From the NCBI GenBank assembly GCA_028753945.1, contig JAPNXP010000014.1, positions 496,001 to 560,000 on the forward strand: a stretch of DNA of 64,000 bases, written 5' to 3'. Positions within the stretch are counted from its first letter, which is position 1; every line of letters starts with the position of its first letter. Positions 1 to 9,374 of this stretch are shown here, piece by piece. A model generated the notes under the pieces. It was not told the origin of the DNA. It worked only from the letters and a program-made list of their open reading frames with translations, and searched no databases. Origin of the DNA: Hexactinellida sp. DTS-2022. Taxonomy: Eukaryota; Porifera; Hexactinellida. The translations under genes and the position numbers were made by a program.

Positions 1-160
1 TTCAGATTTTTCCCATACTAAAAGGCCAGGCTTACTTTCTAAAGGTCAATTCCAAACTCTGGGAAAAAATGACCTTTCTCAGTGCCTGAATACACATACT
101 GAAAAACTGAACTCTACTAGAGCTGAGCTCTATATAAGTTATTTGTTTTTATAAACTTAC

Positions 161-953
161 TTCTATCCCTTGCATGTCAAACATTTCCGGCAGCTTTTGT
201 TCTAACTCTTTTGAGAATGTTTCGTATTCCTTGATAAGGTCTTTCCCTAGGATTCCTTCCATCATAGAATTCAGCTCTTCGAGGCTGGCGGGATCTAATG
301 CGTCTGTTAGTAAAGAGTTACATTCCTGGGGGACAGAATCGTCGCTATGCTGTGTATCTGTTTTGGGAATTGGCTTTGATGGAGTGTCATAGTCTAATAA
401 CGCATCTTCTAAGAGACCGTCTAATTCCGTATCTTCTATCAAGCCTATAATAATATATATACAGTCAGGTCTGCTTATTATGAACATTCAAGGGATCAAC
501 AAATGTGTTCATAATAGAGATACTTCATAATAAGCGAACTCAACTTAATACAAACACTATATATGTTGTTAAATTGGGACCATAGGGCTTGTTCATAATA
601 AAAAACTGCATATTTAAGCAGACGAAATCTTGTTCATAATAAGCAGACCTGACTGTATAAATATGTGTGAAAATAATAACCGTATTTACATAGAATAAAC
701 TTGTTAATTGAACTCTCGTTAATAGGAACACGGATAAGGTAAATATCGGTTAAGGAGTACAAGGTTTAATTCCCATAGCCTATACAAATGCATGCAAGTG
801 ACTCCGGTTAATACGAATTCCGGATAATACGAACATATTTCGACGGTCCCCTGGTGTTCCTATTAACAGAGTCTACTGTAGATACAACGTTTGACAATTG
901 GAATGTAATTATTTACCTTCTATTTTGCCTTTCTCTTGATTTCCTTCTGCCAT
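161..953 (-). CDS. PEX19: PEX19 peroxisomal import receptor, first two exons (partial)
   Basis: PEX19 is the farnesylated cytosolic chaperone and import receptor for peroxisomal membrane proteins. Exon 1 is 917-953 (start codon 951-953, reading MAEGNQEKGKIE) and ends in a GTAAAT donor. Exon 2 is 161-444, with acceptor TATAG before 444 and donor GTAAGT at 160-155. Phases match: one base from exon 1 plus two from exon 2 make a Gly codon. Exon 2 opens with ELDGLLEDALLDYD, the conserved acidic N-terminal motif of the family that binds PEX3 (ELxxLLxSALDDFD-like). It continues into the predicted helical part (SLEELNSMMEGILGKDLIKEYETFSKELEQKLPEMF). The rest, including the CaaX box, must lie beyond the left edge. 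The call rests on remembered family sequence. Confidence 0.75.
462..655. repeat. TA-MITE type G (CTTATTATGAAC ends)
   Basis: A 194-bp element with CAGTCAGGTCTGCTTATTAT at one end and its complement at the other, flanked by TA on both sides. It lies in PEX19 intron 1. Its edge is only about 15 bases upstream of the exon 2 acceptor, so the branch point probably lies inside it. Other copies are at 41606-41751 and 60091-60285. Confidence 0.8.
710..878. repeat. TA-MITE type B (GTTAATAGGAAC ends), left end eroded
   Basis: The right end reads AACAGAGTCTACTG followed by TA. The left end lacks the outer CAGTA. The interior matches 21248-21418 and part of 30720-30892. The element lies in PEX19 intron 1. 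Confidence 0.7.
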
Positions 954-1253
954 AAAAAAACAACTCTAAATTTGTAAATATTTGTCAGTAAATAAGACAT
1001 GTAAACAACTAGAAAGTATCATTATAAACACAAATATTTGCCATTTTATTAACTGAATAGTAATTAATATTTCCAATAATCAATAGTTGAAACCAGTTAT
1101 TTTTATCCAACATAATTTGTGAATTTCTTAATTAAAAGGAAATTATTCCTAAATTAAACAACTTTTTAGCTTACTAAAGGTGATAACTATTTCATTCTCG
1201 AAAGCATATTTTGTTGCCTGTTAATTAACAACAAATAGCTATTAATATTAATA

Positions 1254-1423
1254 CAGTCGACTCCGCTTAATAGAGTCACCTCGGGACCAGGTTGCTTTTA
1301 CCCGATAAAGCGGAGAAATCTATTAACCGAAACTATAATTCCGTCCTATAAATCCTGTGAAATTTTGACCGCATTAAGCGGAGAAATCTAATAACCGGTG
1401 GCTCTATTAAGCGGAGTCGACTG
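1254..1423. repeat. TA-MITE type C (GCTTAATAGAGTC ends)
   Basis: A 170-bp element with CAGTCGACTCCGCTTAATAG and its inverted copy, flanked by TA. The motif CGCTTAATAG/GCGGAGAAATCTATTAAC recurs internally. It fills the intergenic space between PEX19 and the deaminase gene. Apart from it, 954-1542 shows only AT-rich sequence with nothing recognisable. Confidence 0.8.
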
Positions 1424-1542
1424 TATATAACAAATAGTCAAATTTAATACGAAACGAATTCTCCATTAGCTCACAGCTACAGATTCTAAAATGGAATTAA
1501 TTAAAAAAAGCAATTTGTTAAAATTATAATCCGTATACAAAC

Positions 1543-2406
1543 TCAATTATTTTGAGTGAATATTTTCTTTCTTTTCAAACGTTTTAACTTCCGGTCGCGA
1601 GGTTTAACTATTTTATAAGCGGAAGCACTTTCAGTTTGTTCTTCAAACGGGTAACTATTCGGAAGCTGAGGATGATATCGAGATGAACATCCATGGTACA
1701 AAAACTCATTTTGTAACAGTGATACTCTTTCTGTAACTTTTGGTTGAATTCGTTGAGTAATCGATTCGTATTTCGGTGGAATTGGTGATTCAAATGTTTC
1801 GCCATAATTCTGATCATTATTATTGTTATTATTTACAATACTACTGCCATTGATAGGCAACCTCAAATCGATAAATTCTTGTTCAGAATTGAAATATTGT
1901 AATTGTGGCAATTCATGCCCAATTCTTCCAGTGGTGAAATGATTATATTCAACAGGTGACATCGGTTCAATACTAACACCTTTTCCTCGCAATTCATAAA
2001 TACGATTAGTCGCGTCAACAAGGTTTTCTTTCAAACTACGAAATACGGAAGCAGTGAAAATAGTTAGATTGTTATAAAGATGATGGTTGCCTAATATCAT
2101 TTGAACACAGTTATTACATGGAGAAGTCAAAGTATACCAAATCAAGTTAAAAGCCTGTTTTTCAATCTCATTAAATGGTAGGTCAGGAAATATTTTTCTA
2201 GGATTTTTCCACCAAAAATCAAAAAATTTCGCTTCAGGATGTGTGGCATGGGAATCGTCGTTACCATGGTTACCATTAAGAATGCGTATAGATGTGTAAC
2301 TTGAGTATTCCTTCTTTATGACACAAATTAGCCAAGTCGGTTTTCCATCTCGGTTTTTCAAACGAGAGTTGATTAATTCACTTTTTATGTCTTCGTTATC
2401 ACTCAT
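1543..2406 (-). CDS. AID/APOBEC-like cytidine deaminase
   Basis: A single-exon protein of 287 residues. Residues 24-150 follow the AID/APOBEC deaminase fold in order: a beta strand (TWLICVIKKEYSSYTSIRI), the zinc/catalytic motif H56-P-E58, the second zinc motif S-P-C97-N-N-C100, then NLTIFTASVF. The last corresponds to the NLSLRIFTARLYF strand of vertebrate AID and is followed by a helix and a strand ending PVEYNHF (AID: TFKDYF). All three zinc ligands and the catalytic Glu are present. The C-terminal half is lineage-specific: a poly-Asn run at 192-197, then a strongly basic tail (RDRKLKRLKRKK) that could be a nuclear-localisation or nucleic-acid-binding segment. The family deaminates cytosine in DNA or RNA, in vertebrates for antibody diversification, antiviral restriction and RNA editing. 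Substrate and role here are unknown. A bacterial-toxin-type or nucleoside deaminase is less likely because of the SPCxxC context and downstream strands. Confidence 0.72.
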   Translation of the reverse strand: MSDNEDIKSELINSRLKNRDGKPTWLICVIKKEYSSYTSIRILNGNHGNDDSHATHPEAKFFDFWWKNPRKIFPDLPFNEIEKQAFNLIWYTLTSPCNNCVQMILGNHHLYNNLTIFTASVFRSLKENLVDATNRIYELRGKGVSIEPMSPVEYNHFTTGRIGHELPQLQYFNSEQEFIDLRLPINGSSIVNNNNNNDQNYGETFESPIPPKYESITQRIQPKVTERVSLLQNEFLYHGCSSRYHPQLPNSYPFEEQTESASAYKIVKPRDRKLKRLKRKKIFTQNN

Positions 2407-2492
2407 TGTTGTCTAATAAACAAATAATTTATAATAAATACAAACAAGATTTGTAAACATAAAACCGGGAATTTTATTCTGAATTTCTTTTA

Positions 2493-2678
2493 CAGTGGTG
2501 TTAGTTGTAATAACAAGTCGAAATTTGCACGAAATTTGCTTGCAATAGGCGAACTTGCTATTAGAGGAAAATATAATTAACATTAAATTCTCGATTAGGA
2601 ACCGAAAATAACTTGCTAATAGAGCAATATTATATACTAATTTATAAATATATAATTGCTATTTGGCAAATACCACTG
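2493..2678. repeat. TA-MITE type H (CTAATAGCAAG motif)
   Basis: The ends are CAGTGGTGTT and AATACCACTG, flanked by TA, with repeated internal CTTGCTATTAG/CTTGCTAATAG motifs. Its right end recurs at 8830-8866, where the second unit of the NHL duplication begins, so a duplication breakpoint lies inside this element. Confidence 0.65.
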
Positions 2679-2793
2679 AAGTTACTTATATCGGCCAACA
2701 CCTTTTCAAATAAACTTTTGACTTTGCAAAGTAACTTTTGATGTTAAAAAACGGCTTTACAGTGCTCGAAAACTGAACTAATTATGGCCCATT

Positions 2794-2910
2794 AAAAAAT
2801 CTAAAATTACAGCTGTGCCGGCCGCATGTTCCTTTGAAGGCGCAATCTTTTGGTGGTTGGTCGTTTGATAGTGCTATCGGCACAGCTATAATTTTAGATT
2901 TTTTTGTAAT
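2794..2910. repeat. Palindromic MITE type L (AAATCTAAAATTACAGCTGT ends)
   Basis: The left arm reads AAAATCTAAAATTACAGCTG and the right arm ends GCTATAATTTTAGATTTTTT. This copy has lost part of its right arm compared with 8907-9374. Further copies are at 7999-8117, 13557-13678 and 63231-63366. Confidence 0.75.
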
Positions 2911-2938
2911 GTCATCGTCACTATAAAGGTGTTAAACC

Positions 2939-3359
2939 TAGGGCTGAAACGAATATTCGAAATGTAACGAACGAACCATTTTCTAAACGAACGAATATTC
3001 GAATATTCGTTCGTTTGGATGACTAAGCATTAAATCAATTTCTAGAGACAAATACTAGGAAAATAGGTATTTCATAATGTTAGAATGGTATAATAATACA
3101 CGTAGTTACAAAGTGTATACTACACAAGTTTACTTATAATCAGCTAGTTTAAGTGGGAATTTATATTTACGATATCTCTAAGCTATACAAAAAAAAGTCT
3201 TGTTGTTGTCCAAAATTAGTTAACGAATATCCGTTTCAATCTAATATTCGTCCAAACGAATATTCGTTTCGTAACGAATATTCGTTTGCAAACGAACGAA
3301 TATTCGTTTAATCATTTCGAACGAATATTCGAATATTCGGTATATTCGTTTCAGCCCTA
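2939..3359. mobile_element. hAT-like MITE (TAGGGCTGAAACGAATATTCG ends)
   Basis: A 421-bp element with near-perfect terminal inverted repeats TAGGGCTGAAACGAATA. It is flanked by an 8-bp target duplication GTTAAACC (2931-2938 and 3360-3367). The matching site in the duplicated unit, near 9400, is empty with a single GTTAAACC, which fixes the boundaries. An 8-bp duplication and TAGGG-type ends are typical of hAT transposons. No coding sequence was seen, so it is non-autonomous. Confidence 0.88.
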
Positions 3360-4115
3360 GTTAAACCATTTCAGAAGGTGTTTTGGACGGAAACGACCCT
3401 ATGTGTTGGAAGTTTCCTTTAGCTCACTTCATTTCAGAAATATTCTAGTTTCAGTAGAATATAATAGGTTTTGAGGCAGCATTTTTTCTGTGCATGTTGC
3501 GTGTTCTCCCAACGGCAACCAACACATTCGAAATATAAAATTCACAAAAAGAAAAACACATTTTATGTAGTAATCAAATAATCATCACCTCAAGGTGTTA
3601 AGACCAATAAGTGTTCCGTAGCATTATGATCAATTGATGAATTTGAAGTTTGTTTCTACCGAAAATTAAACTAATTATGGCCTATAACATAAAAATGAAT
3701 AGTGACATTGATGAAATTTCAAATTCTAATTCTACACCTTTTAGCAGTTCACAAATTTCAATTTGGCCTTAGTTTCTGCCATAATTGGGATACTAATTTA
3801 TTTTATTTCCTCTTTTATCAAAACACAGTTTATTCCACTTCTCATGCACAAGTATTTTACCTAACAATTGCATATTTTATCACAAAAATACTAACAGTTA
3901 GATCATTTGAACACAGGCAAAATTATGCGCTCCTAGATTTAGTTTGAGCTCGCTCACACGCGCATAAATTACTCAATTGTTGCATTAAGTCTGTGGGAGT
4001 AATCTCGATTTTCGCAGGCCTAGAATTGCTTGCCAATAAATTAACGCGCTTGGATGAAACCTTGTTTCAAGCAGATTACTTAGTTATGACGTCATCAATT
4101 ACGAAAATCATGATA

Positions 4116-4198
4116 CAGTGGATGTCGGATATAATCACACCGGTTATAAGCACATTAAGTGCAGTTCCCGACGATGTGCTTATAACCTGCATCCGCTG
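4116..4198. repeat. TA-MITE type E, short form
   Basis: It begins CAGTGGATGTCGGATATAA and ends with GCATCCGCTG, flanked by TA. It was copied along with the NHL duplication (second copy 10070-10152). Confidence 0.75.
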
Positions 4199-4581
4199 TA
4201 CAATTTGCAATTAACTAAGGCCTGACTTCCAACTTGTGACTCAAATAAAATGCTAAATACGAGTATTCTTTGCATTAAATCGTATAATTCTAATCATGAA
4301 TCAAATTTGGAAAAACACAATATTTTGAAACTGTTGTTTGTGGCAAAAAAGGGAATATTTCATAAACTTGCAAAACACTACTTTGAACCGATAAACAATT
4401 CCAGACTATTCTATTGTATCACAGTAGACACAACTAACCAAGAAAAATTCCCTAACTTTCCAGATATTACCATAGCAACCATTGACGTACTTTGATATTC
4501 TCAAATTACACAAATATAAGGTAGATCTGTATTAAATTAATTATATTATTTGAATAAACTCAATTCGTAACTGAACCTAAA

Positions 4582-5817
4582 ATGGCCACTAATATGCCTA
4601 CAAATGTTATTTCCGATAAAATGGCACATTTCGACAATGTCGCCACTATAATTCACCAAACATTTGGTTCCCTAATCGATCAGCTGATCGCGAGGAGGGA
4701 CGCTCTCCTCCAGAGGGTCCGTGAGCTGCGAGAGGACCACAGGAACAAAGAGGCCACTCGTATCGCTGCCATAGAAGAACTCGAAAGGGTACAGCAACAA
4801 ATGATGGAAATGAGCATAAAGGTTAACCCAAACCTAAAGTTCCATGAACAGGCCAAACAAGTCTACCAACAGGGCATTGAGAAACTGGGACCATCTGCCA
4901 CATTCCTATGTCCCGTCTTCAGGTGTCAAAACACGGACACAATTCGACAGCTAATATCCGAGCTAGGAGAGATAGTCCCGTGTGAGATACCGGACTATTC
5001 TCTCAAGCGAGAACCGGTTTTAACAGCTGGGAAGTTTGGAAGAGGTGCTAATGAGTTGAATGCCGCAGGAATAACACTCGATGAATCCACTGAACTAATG
5101 TACGTAGCAGATTGTTTGAACCATCGTGTGCAAATAGTGTCGTTAAAGGGAGAGTTTGTGGCACAATTCAGAAATGATAAGCTGGAGTTGCCATGGGGAA
5201 TAGCTGTTAATAAAGAGTCCATATTCGTAACCGACACGGGGCAACATGCATTGTTACAGTTCCGAAAGAAAGATTCCAAACTCATCAACAGAACTGGAAC
5301 TAAAGGCAACAAGGAAGGAGAGTTTAACTCTCCCAATGGACTCTGTATCGACACTAACGGAGATGTGTTAGTTGCAGATTGCTACAACAACAGAGTGTGT
5401 GTACACTCGAAACTCCTAAAATTCAAGTCCTGCATCGGAATAGGACAGCTGTATTACCCTAAAGACGTTAAGCTGTCAGCTGATCGAATCGTGGTGCTAG
5501 ACTTGAGTCCCAAATGTGTCCATTTCTTCTCTCGAGAAGGACACCCCCTCAGTTCCTGTGTCTCTAGAGGGACAGGGGACAGTTTGGTCGCTAACCCTAA
5601 CTTCTTCTGTTTTGACTCAGCTGGCAATATTATCATTAGCTGCTATGCGAGTAATGCCATCAAGATATACACTGAATCTGGTCAGCATATTCATACCTTG
5701 GGAAGGAAAGGGGAGGGAAGGGGAGAGTTTATTGGGCCCCTTGGAGTTTGTATTTCCAAATTAGGAATTATTTGTGTTATGTCTCGTAATCCTAACTATC
5801 CTCTGCAATGTTTCTAG
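4582..5817 (+). CDS. Coiled-coil NHL-repeat protein (TRIM-NHL-like, no RING), copy 1
   Basis: A 411-residue intronless protein. Residues about 15-85 are charged and heptad-like (LIARRDALLQRVRELREDHRNKEATR), as in the coiled coil of TRIM proteins. From about residue 145 come roughly six NHL beta-propeller blades with the usual G.F..P.GI.(V/L)....(I/L)(Y/F)V(A/T)D...HR(V/I)Q motif, for example LMYVADCLNHRVQIVSLKGEF and GEFNSPNGLCIDTNGDVLVAD. No RING or B-box is present, so ubiquitin-ligase activity is not expected. NHL propellers bind protein or RNA partners. The first ATG follows CTAAA and is shared with the other copies. It has an intact paralogue at 10539, a frameshifted one at 15469-14232, and a more distant one at 60729. 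Confidence 0.85.
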   Translation: MATNMPTNVISDKMAHFDNVATIIHQTFGSLIDQLIARRDALLQRVRELREDHRNKEATRIAAIEELERVQQQMMEMSIKVNPNLKFHEQAKQVYQQGIEKLGPSATFLCPVFRCQNTDTIRQLISELGEIVPCEIPDYSLKREPVLTAGKFGRGANELNAAGITLDESTELMYVADCLNHRVQIVSLKGEFVAQFRNDKLELPWGIAVNKESIFVTDTGQHALLQFRKKDSKLINRTGTKGNKEGEFNSPNGLCIDTNGDVLVADCYNNRVCVHSKLLKFKSCIGIGQLYYPKDVKLSADRIVVLDLSPKCVHFFSREGHPLSSCVSRGTGDSLVANPNFFCFDSAGNIIISCYASNAIKIYTESGQHIHTLGRKGEGRGEFIGPLGVCISKLGIICVMSRNPNYPLQCF

Positions 5818-6352
5818 TTTGTTTGTTTGTTGATTCTATTAAAAGGTGTGACTGAATATTTATCAAATGAAACTGTTTTTGTTTTTAAAATATCATATAT
5901 ATGGGACCATTCAAATTATACGTAACGTTTTCAAGGGGAGAAGGGGGGTAGCCAAAACATGTTCTTAGTTACAGAAGTAGAATAATCTAATATATAATCA
6001 GTTTATTGTAAACTTATTTTAACTCTTTTCCCCTTGTTCATTTTCCTACTCCACGCTTCTTCATACAATAAAATATTTCACATGCTAAACTACTATTTAT
6101 TTTCAGTTGTTTATGCTTAAAATACGTACGTTAATACATGTTCTAAGTATAATATGAGAGAAAATTCACGTATTATGCACCTTTTCCATTAACTATGGCC
6201 TAAAATTCACTTACAACTGTTGAATCTATAAATGCTAATACAATTTTATTTGCACAAAATTCCTAAAATTAGATTACATAATACCTCAGTAAACTGAAGA
6301 CGAAACCTTTTGATTGTGTACATTAATTCCGTTTAATTTCTATACATCTCAG

Positions 6353-6567
6353 TCAGGGTGTTATCCAGGCGTATTGGGCGCTCCTAAAGGAGCGTAATTT
6401 GAATGGATTTTAATCTAGGCGTACAAAAATCGTGTCTAGCCGTACAATATCGTGAAATGCTCCCATAGACTTAATACAAAATGTGCAAACTAGGCGTACA
6501 AAATGAAAAATGAACGAGCTCAAACTAAATCTAGGCGCGCATAAATTTTTGTCTGGATGAAAGCCTG
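6353..6567. mobile_element. hAT-like MITE type I (TCAGGGTGTTATCCAGG end), present only in unit A
   Basis: A 215-bp insertion flanked by the direct repeat ATCTCAG (6346-6352, 6568-6574). The matching place in unit B, near 12300, lacks it. Ends are TCAGGGTGTTATCCAGG and, inverted, TCAGGCTTTCATCCAG. It has internal short palindromes of the GGCGCTCCTAAAGGAGCG type, shared with other type I copies. Confidence 0.8.
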
Positions 6568-7728
6568 ATCTCAGTATAATGGACCACTATGAAGCAAATA
6601 TATTCCATAGCATTTCTATAAGTGCAACTATCCAATTGGATACCTTTTGTCTCTGTGACTACAAAATGGGAGAGTTGTTGTTGTTGTTGTTTTTGTTGTT
6701 GTTGTTTGTTGTTTGTATTCAAAAGTTAGTTTAGTTATTGTTAAGGCATCTACTTGCACGTTTTTTATTCATTATGTAAATTCGTATGATCTACAAGATG
6801 GAAAATACCAACCGTACTTATACTTAACTTAATCGTGTGGGTTTTCCTCATTTCCATCTTCCTTATTTTGAGGTTTTCCATTTGGGAATTGCGAAACCCG
6901 CGATTATTTATTCACTAAAAAGATGATTCAAACGGACAAACTTCCAGCATGACTGAAAACAATTTGTATACGCCACACAATTAAGAAGAGACATGATATG
7001 TTAAGAGAACGACATGCGTTTGAATTGATATTCAACTTTCTACGGATAAGTTTTAGAGATATTAAAGCTAGTTGTTGTCTCGATAAGTATTTATATTTGA
7101 AATTCGAAGTGTATCATATTATACTAATGACAATATACACTTTTATTCATGTTACTTAATCATATCAGTTAATTACATCGATGGTAAGGGTATCACTAGA
7201 ATTTCGAGATAACAACAAAAACAAGTTTAACACAAACAGACAGTGGACATGAGAAGGATTCATTCCTTGGTGACACATATATATGTGTTTTAGCGTTTGT
7301 GCTAATGTTCTCATATTCGCGGCTTTTATCAAGATATCGCCAGTTCGGGAAAAAATCTTCTCACGCTATTATGATCCAACATACTTCACGTCCTGCGCGA
7401 AAAGTAGATATTAAGAAATACTTTATAAAACAAATTGTGACTCTCTTATAGAAGATGCAGCTTTAGCCCATAACACTTCTAAATTCATAAGTGTATTGAC
7501 ACATGTAGTTATGCTGATTCTAAACTGAGACTGTACTATTATTTGAAAATTATTATTTAAAACAGACCAGTTTAATTGTCCAGAGTACAACAACAACAAC
7601 AACAAATATTTATATTTGAAAATTAGAAAATCCAAATACGAATCAGCTTATGTATCCAGTTTTTATCTCAAATACACATTTTATATTTTTTAAATTTAAT
7701 GTTCAGGCAACATTAGTAACCCCGAAAC

Positions 7729-7913
7729 CAGGGAATTATCCAGGAGCGCGAGACGCTCCTCTAGGCGTATGATTTGGGTAAATTCTATGTTTAGGAGCGC
7801 CAAAATTTTACATCTTCTCCTATACCATAACACTAAATTAGTGAATTAGGAACATGAAAATTTGCTTGGATACTGAAAAGGAGCTTATCCTTAAATTGCT
7901 GTATAAGACCCTG
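7729..7913. mobile_element. hAT-like MITE type I, present only in unit A
   Basis: A 185-bp insertion beginning CAGGGAATTATCCAGGAGCG and ending TATAAGACCCTG, flanked by the 8-bp duplication CCCGAAAC (7721-7728 and 7914-7921). Unit B has the unfilled site near 13470 with one CCGAAAC. This copy fixes the family's target-duplication length at 8 bp, the hAT signature. Confidence 0.87.
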
Positions 7914-7998
7914 CCCGAAACACCAGAAATGGTTAAACATCTTTATAGTAATGATGACATCATTATGGCAGATTATAACTTATATTTATTTTCAGAAG

Positions 7999-8117
7999 AA
8001 ATCTAAAATTATAGCTGTGACGACTACATGTTCTTTTGGAGGCACTTTGAATCAACCAACCACCAAAATAGTGCCTCCAAAGGAATATGCTGTCGGCACA
8101 GCTGTAATTTTAGATTT
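7999..8117. repeat. Palindromic MITE type L
   Basis: AAATCTAAAATTATAGCTGT on the left and ACAGCTGTAATTTTAGATTT on the right, with a shared GGAGGCACTTT/AGTGCCTCC inner arm. It is shared with unit B (13557-13678), so it predates the duplication. Confidence 0.8.
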
Positions 8118-8410
8118 CCCTGAAATGAATTTAATAACCGGGCATCATTTAGTAACCAAGTTAAGTTTGGGTAATTGGGTTCCATATTAATGACACCACT
8201 GGAGGTGATTCCATGCTACTAACATCGACAAATAAGTCACTTAGTGACACAGCTTAGATAAATCAAAATATTGTATTTAGACCCATATTCTGTAACAATA
8301 CAAATACTGTATTCACTCGACTATTAGCCCACTCTCGTATTATCGCCTAACCCAAATGATTGCCCCTATCCCTAAGGGGTAAATTGATCGATAATTAAAT
8401 ATTCAATATA

Positions 8411-8520
8411 CAGTATACTCCGCTTAATAAAGCCACCAGTTAATAGATTTCTCCGCATAAATTTTTTACAATATTAATAGGACGGAATTACAGTTTGACT
8501 CAAAAATATTTGCGGTTAGT
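8411..8520. repeat. TA-MITE type C, partial
   Basis: It begins CAGTATACTCCGCTTAATA and includes the family's internal TTAATAGATTTCTCCGC. The right end is not clear. Unit B has a shorter, deleted version near 14080. Confidence 0.5.
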
Positions 8521-8596
8521 TTCATTTGATTCTTATTCCTACTGCGACATTTAATTAATAGAACCAATCAATAAACAAAGAATGAAAACAAACAAA

Positions 8597-8820
8597 TTAG
8601 AAGCTTTGCAGGGGATAGTTGGGATTGCGAGACATAACATAAATAGTTCCTAATTTGGAAATACAAACTCCACAGGGCCAAACAAACTCTCCCTTTCCCT
8701 CCCCTTTCCTTCCCAAGGTGTGAATATGCTGTCCAGATTCCGTATATATTATGATGGCATTACTCGCATAGCAGCTAATGATAATATTACCAGCTGAGTC
8801 CAAACAGAAGAAGTAAGGGT
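8597..8820 (-). pseudogene. NHL protein, 3' remnant
   Basis: About 68 codons match the C-terminus of the NHL copies (SAGNIIISCYASNAIIIYTES through to the stop). Homology stops abruptly near 8820, next to a MITE end, so the coiled coil and most blades are gone. It corresponds to the full minus-strand gene of unit B (15469-14232). The adjacent stretch that starts unit B indicates deletion at the duplication junction. Confidence 0.85.
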
Positions 8821-8906
8821 AAAAAATTATAATATATAATTGCTATTTGGCAAATACCACTGAAGTTTACTTATATCGTCCAACAACTTTTCAAAAAACT
8901 CTAATT

Positions 8907-9374
8907 AAAAAAATCTAAAATTACAGCTGTGCCGGCCGCATGTTCCTTTGAAGGCACTATCTTTTGATGGTTGGTGGTTTGATAGTGCTGTAGTATCGTA
9001 TTTTGAGGCGCTGTATGGTGCACCAATATAAACCATGGATATGCTATTAAAATTATACAGTGGTATTTTGAGACGCTCAGGTAGATTGAGTTTGATACGC
9101 TACTATAAATGTGATAAATTTTTCTATAATTTTACGAGATAATTTATCGAGTTAGTCGCAAATTTAAGATAACTAATCAATTTTACATTCAATTAGCTGA
9201 ATTCTCGAAATGGAAAATTGTTTACTACGCGCCTCAAAAATACCACTGGTATAATTTGTAATAGCATATCCATGGTTTATATTGGTGTATCATACAGCGC
9301 CTCAAAATACGATACAAAAGATTGCGCCTTCAAAGGAACATGCGGCCGGCACAGCTGTAATTTTAGATTTTTTT
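8907..9374. repeat. Type L MITE with another palindromic element nested in its loop
   Basis: The outer arms are complete here: AAATCTAAAATTACAGCTGT plus the CCGGCCGCATGTTCCTTTGA arm, both inverted at the right end. Between them, 8993-9315 is a second element with arms beginning GTATCGTATTTTGAGGCGCT, about 85 bp each and nearly perfect complements. Unit A (2794-2910) has no such inner element. Confidence 0.75.

Larger units (their letters stand above)
2640..8820. repeat. NHL tandem duplication, unit A
   Basis: Unit A matches unit B (about 8830-15540) in colinear order: MITE end, about 1.9 kb of leader, plus-strand NHL gene, about 2.7 kb of spacer, MITE, minus-strand NHL gene. The offset between matching positions is about 5.95 kb around the first gene. 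Unit A carries three insertions absent from B (2939-3359, 6353-6567, 7729-7913). It ends in a truncated minus-strand NHL gene abutting unit B. Outside the NHL gene, 5818-8596 holds only spacer and MITEs. Confidence 0.85.

Noticed and set aside
3993-4495. Two frames of 73 and 81 codons repeated at 9947-10449
   Set aside because: They are conserved only because the NHL leader was duplicated, and one overlaps a MITE; the repeat does not prove coding.
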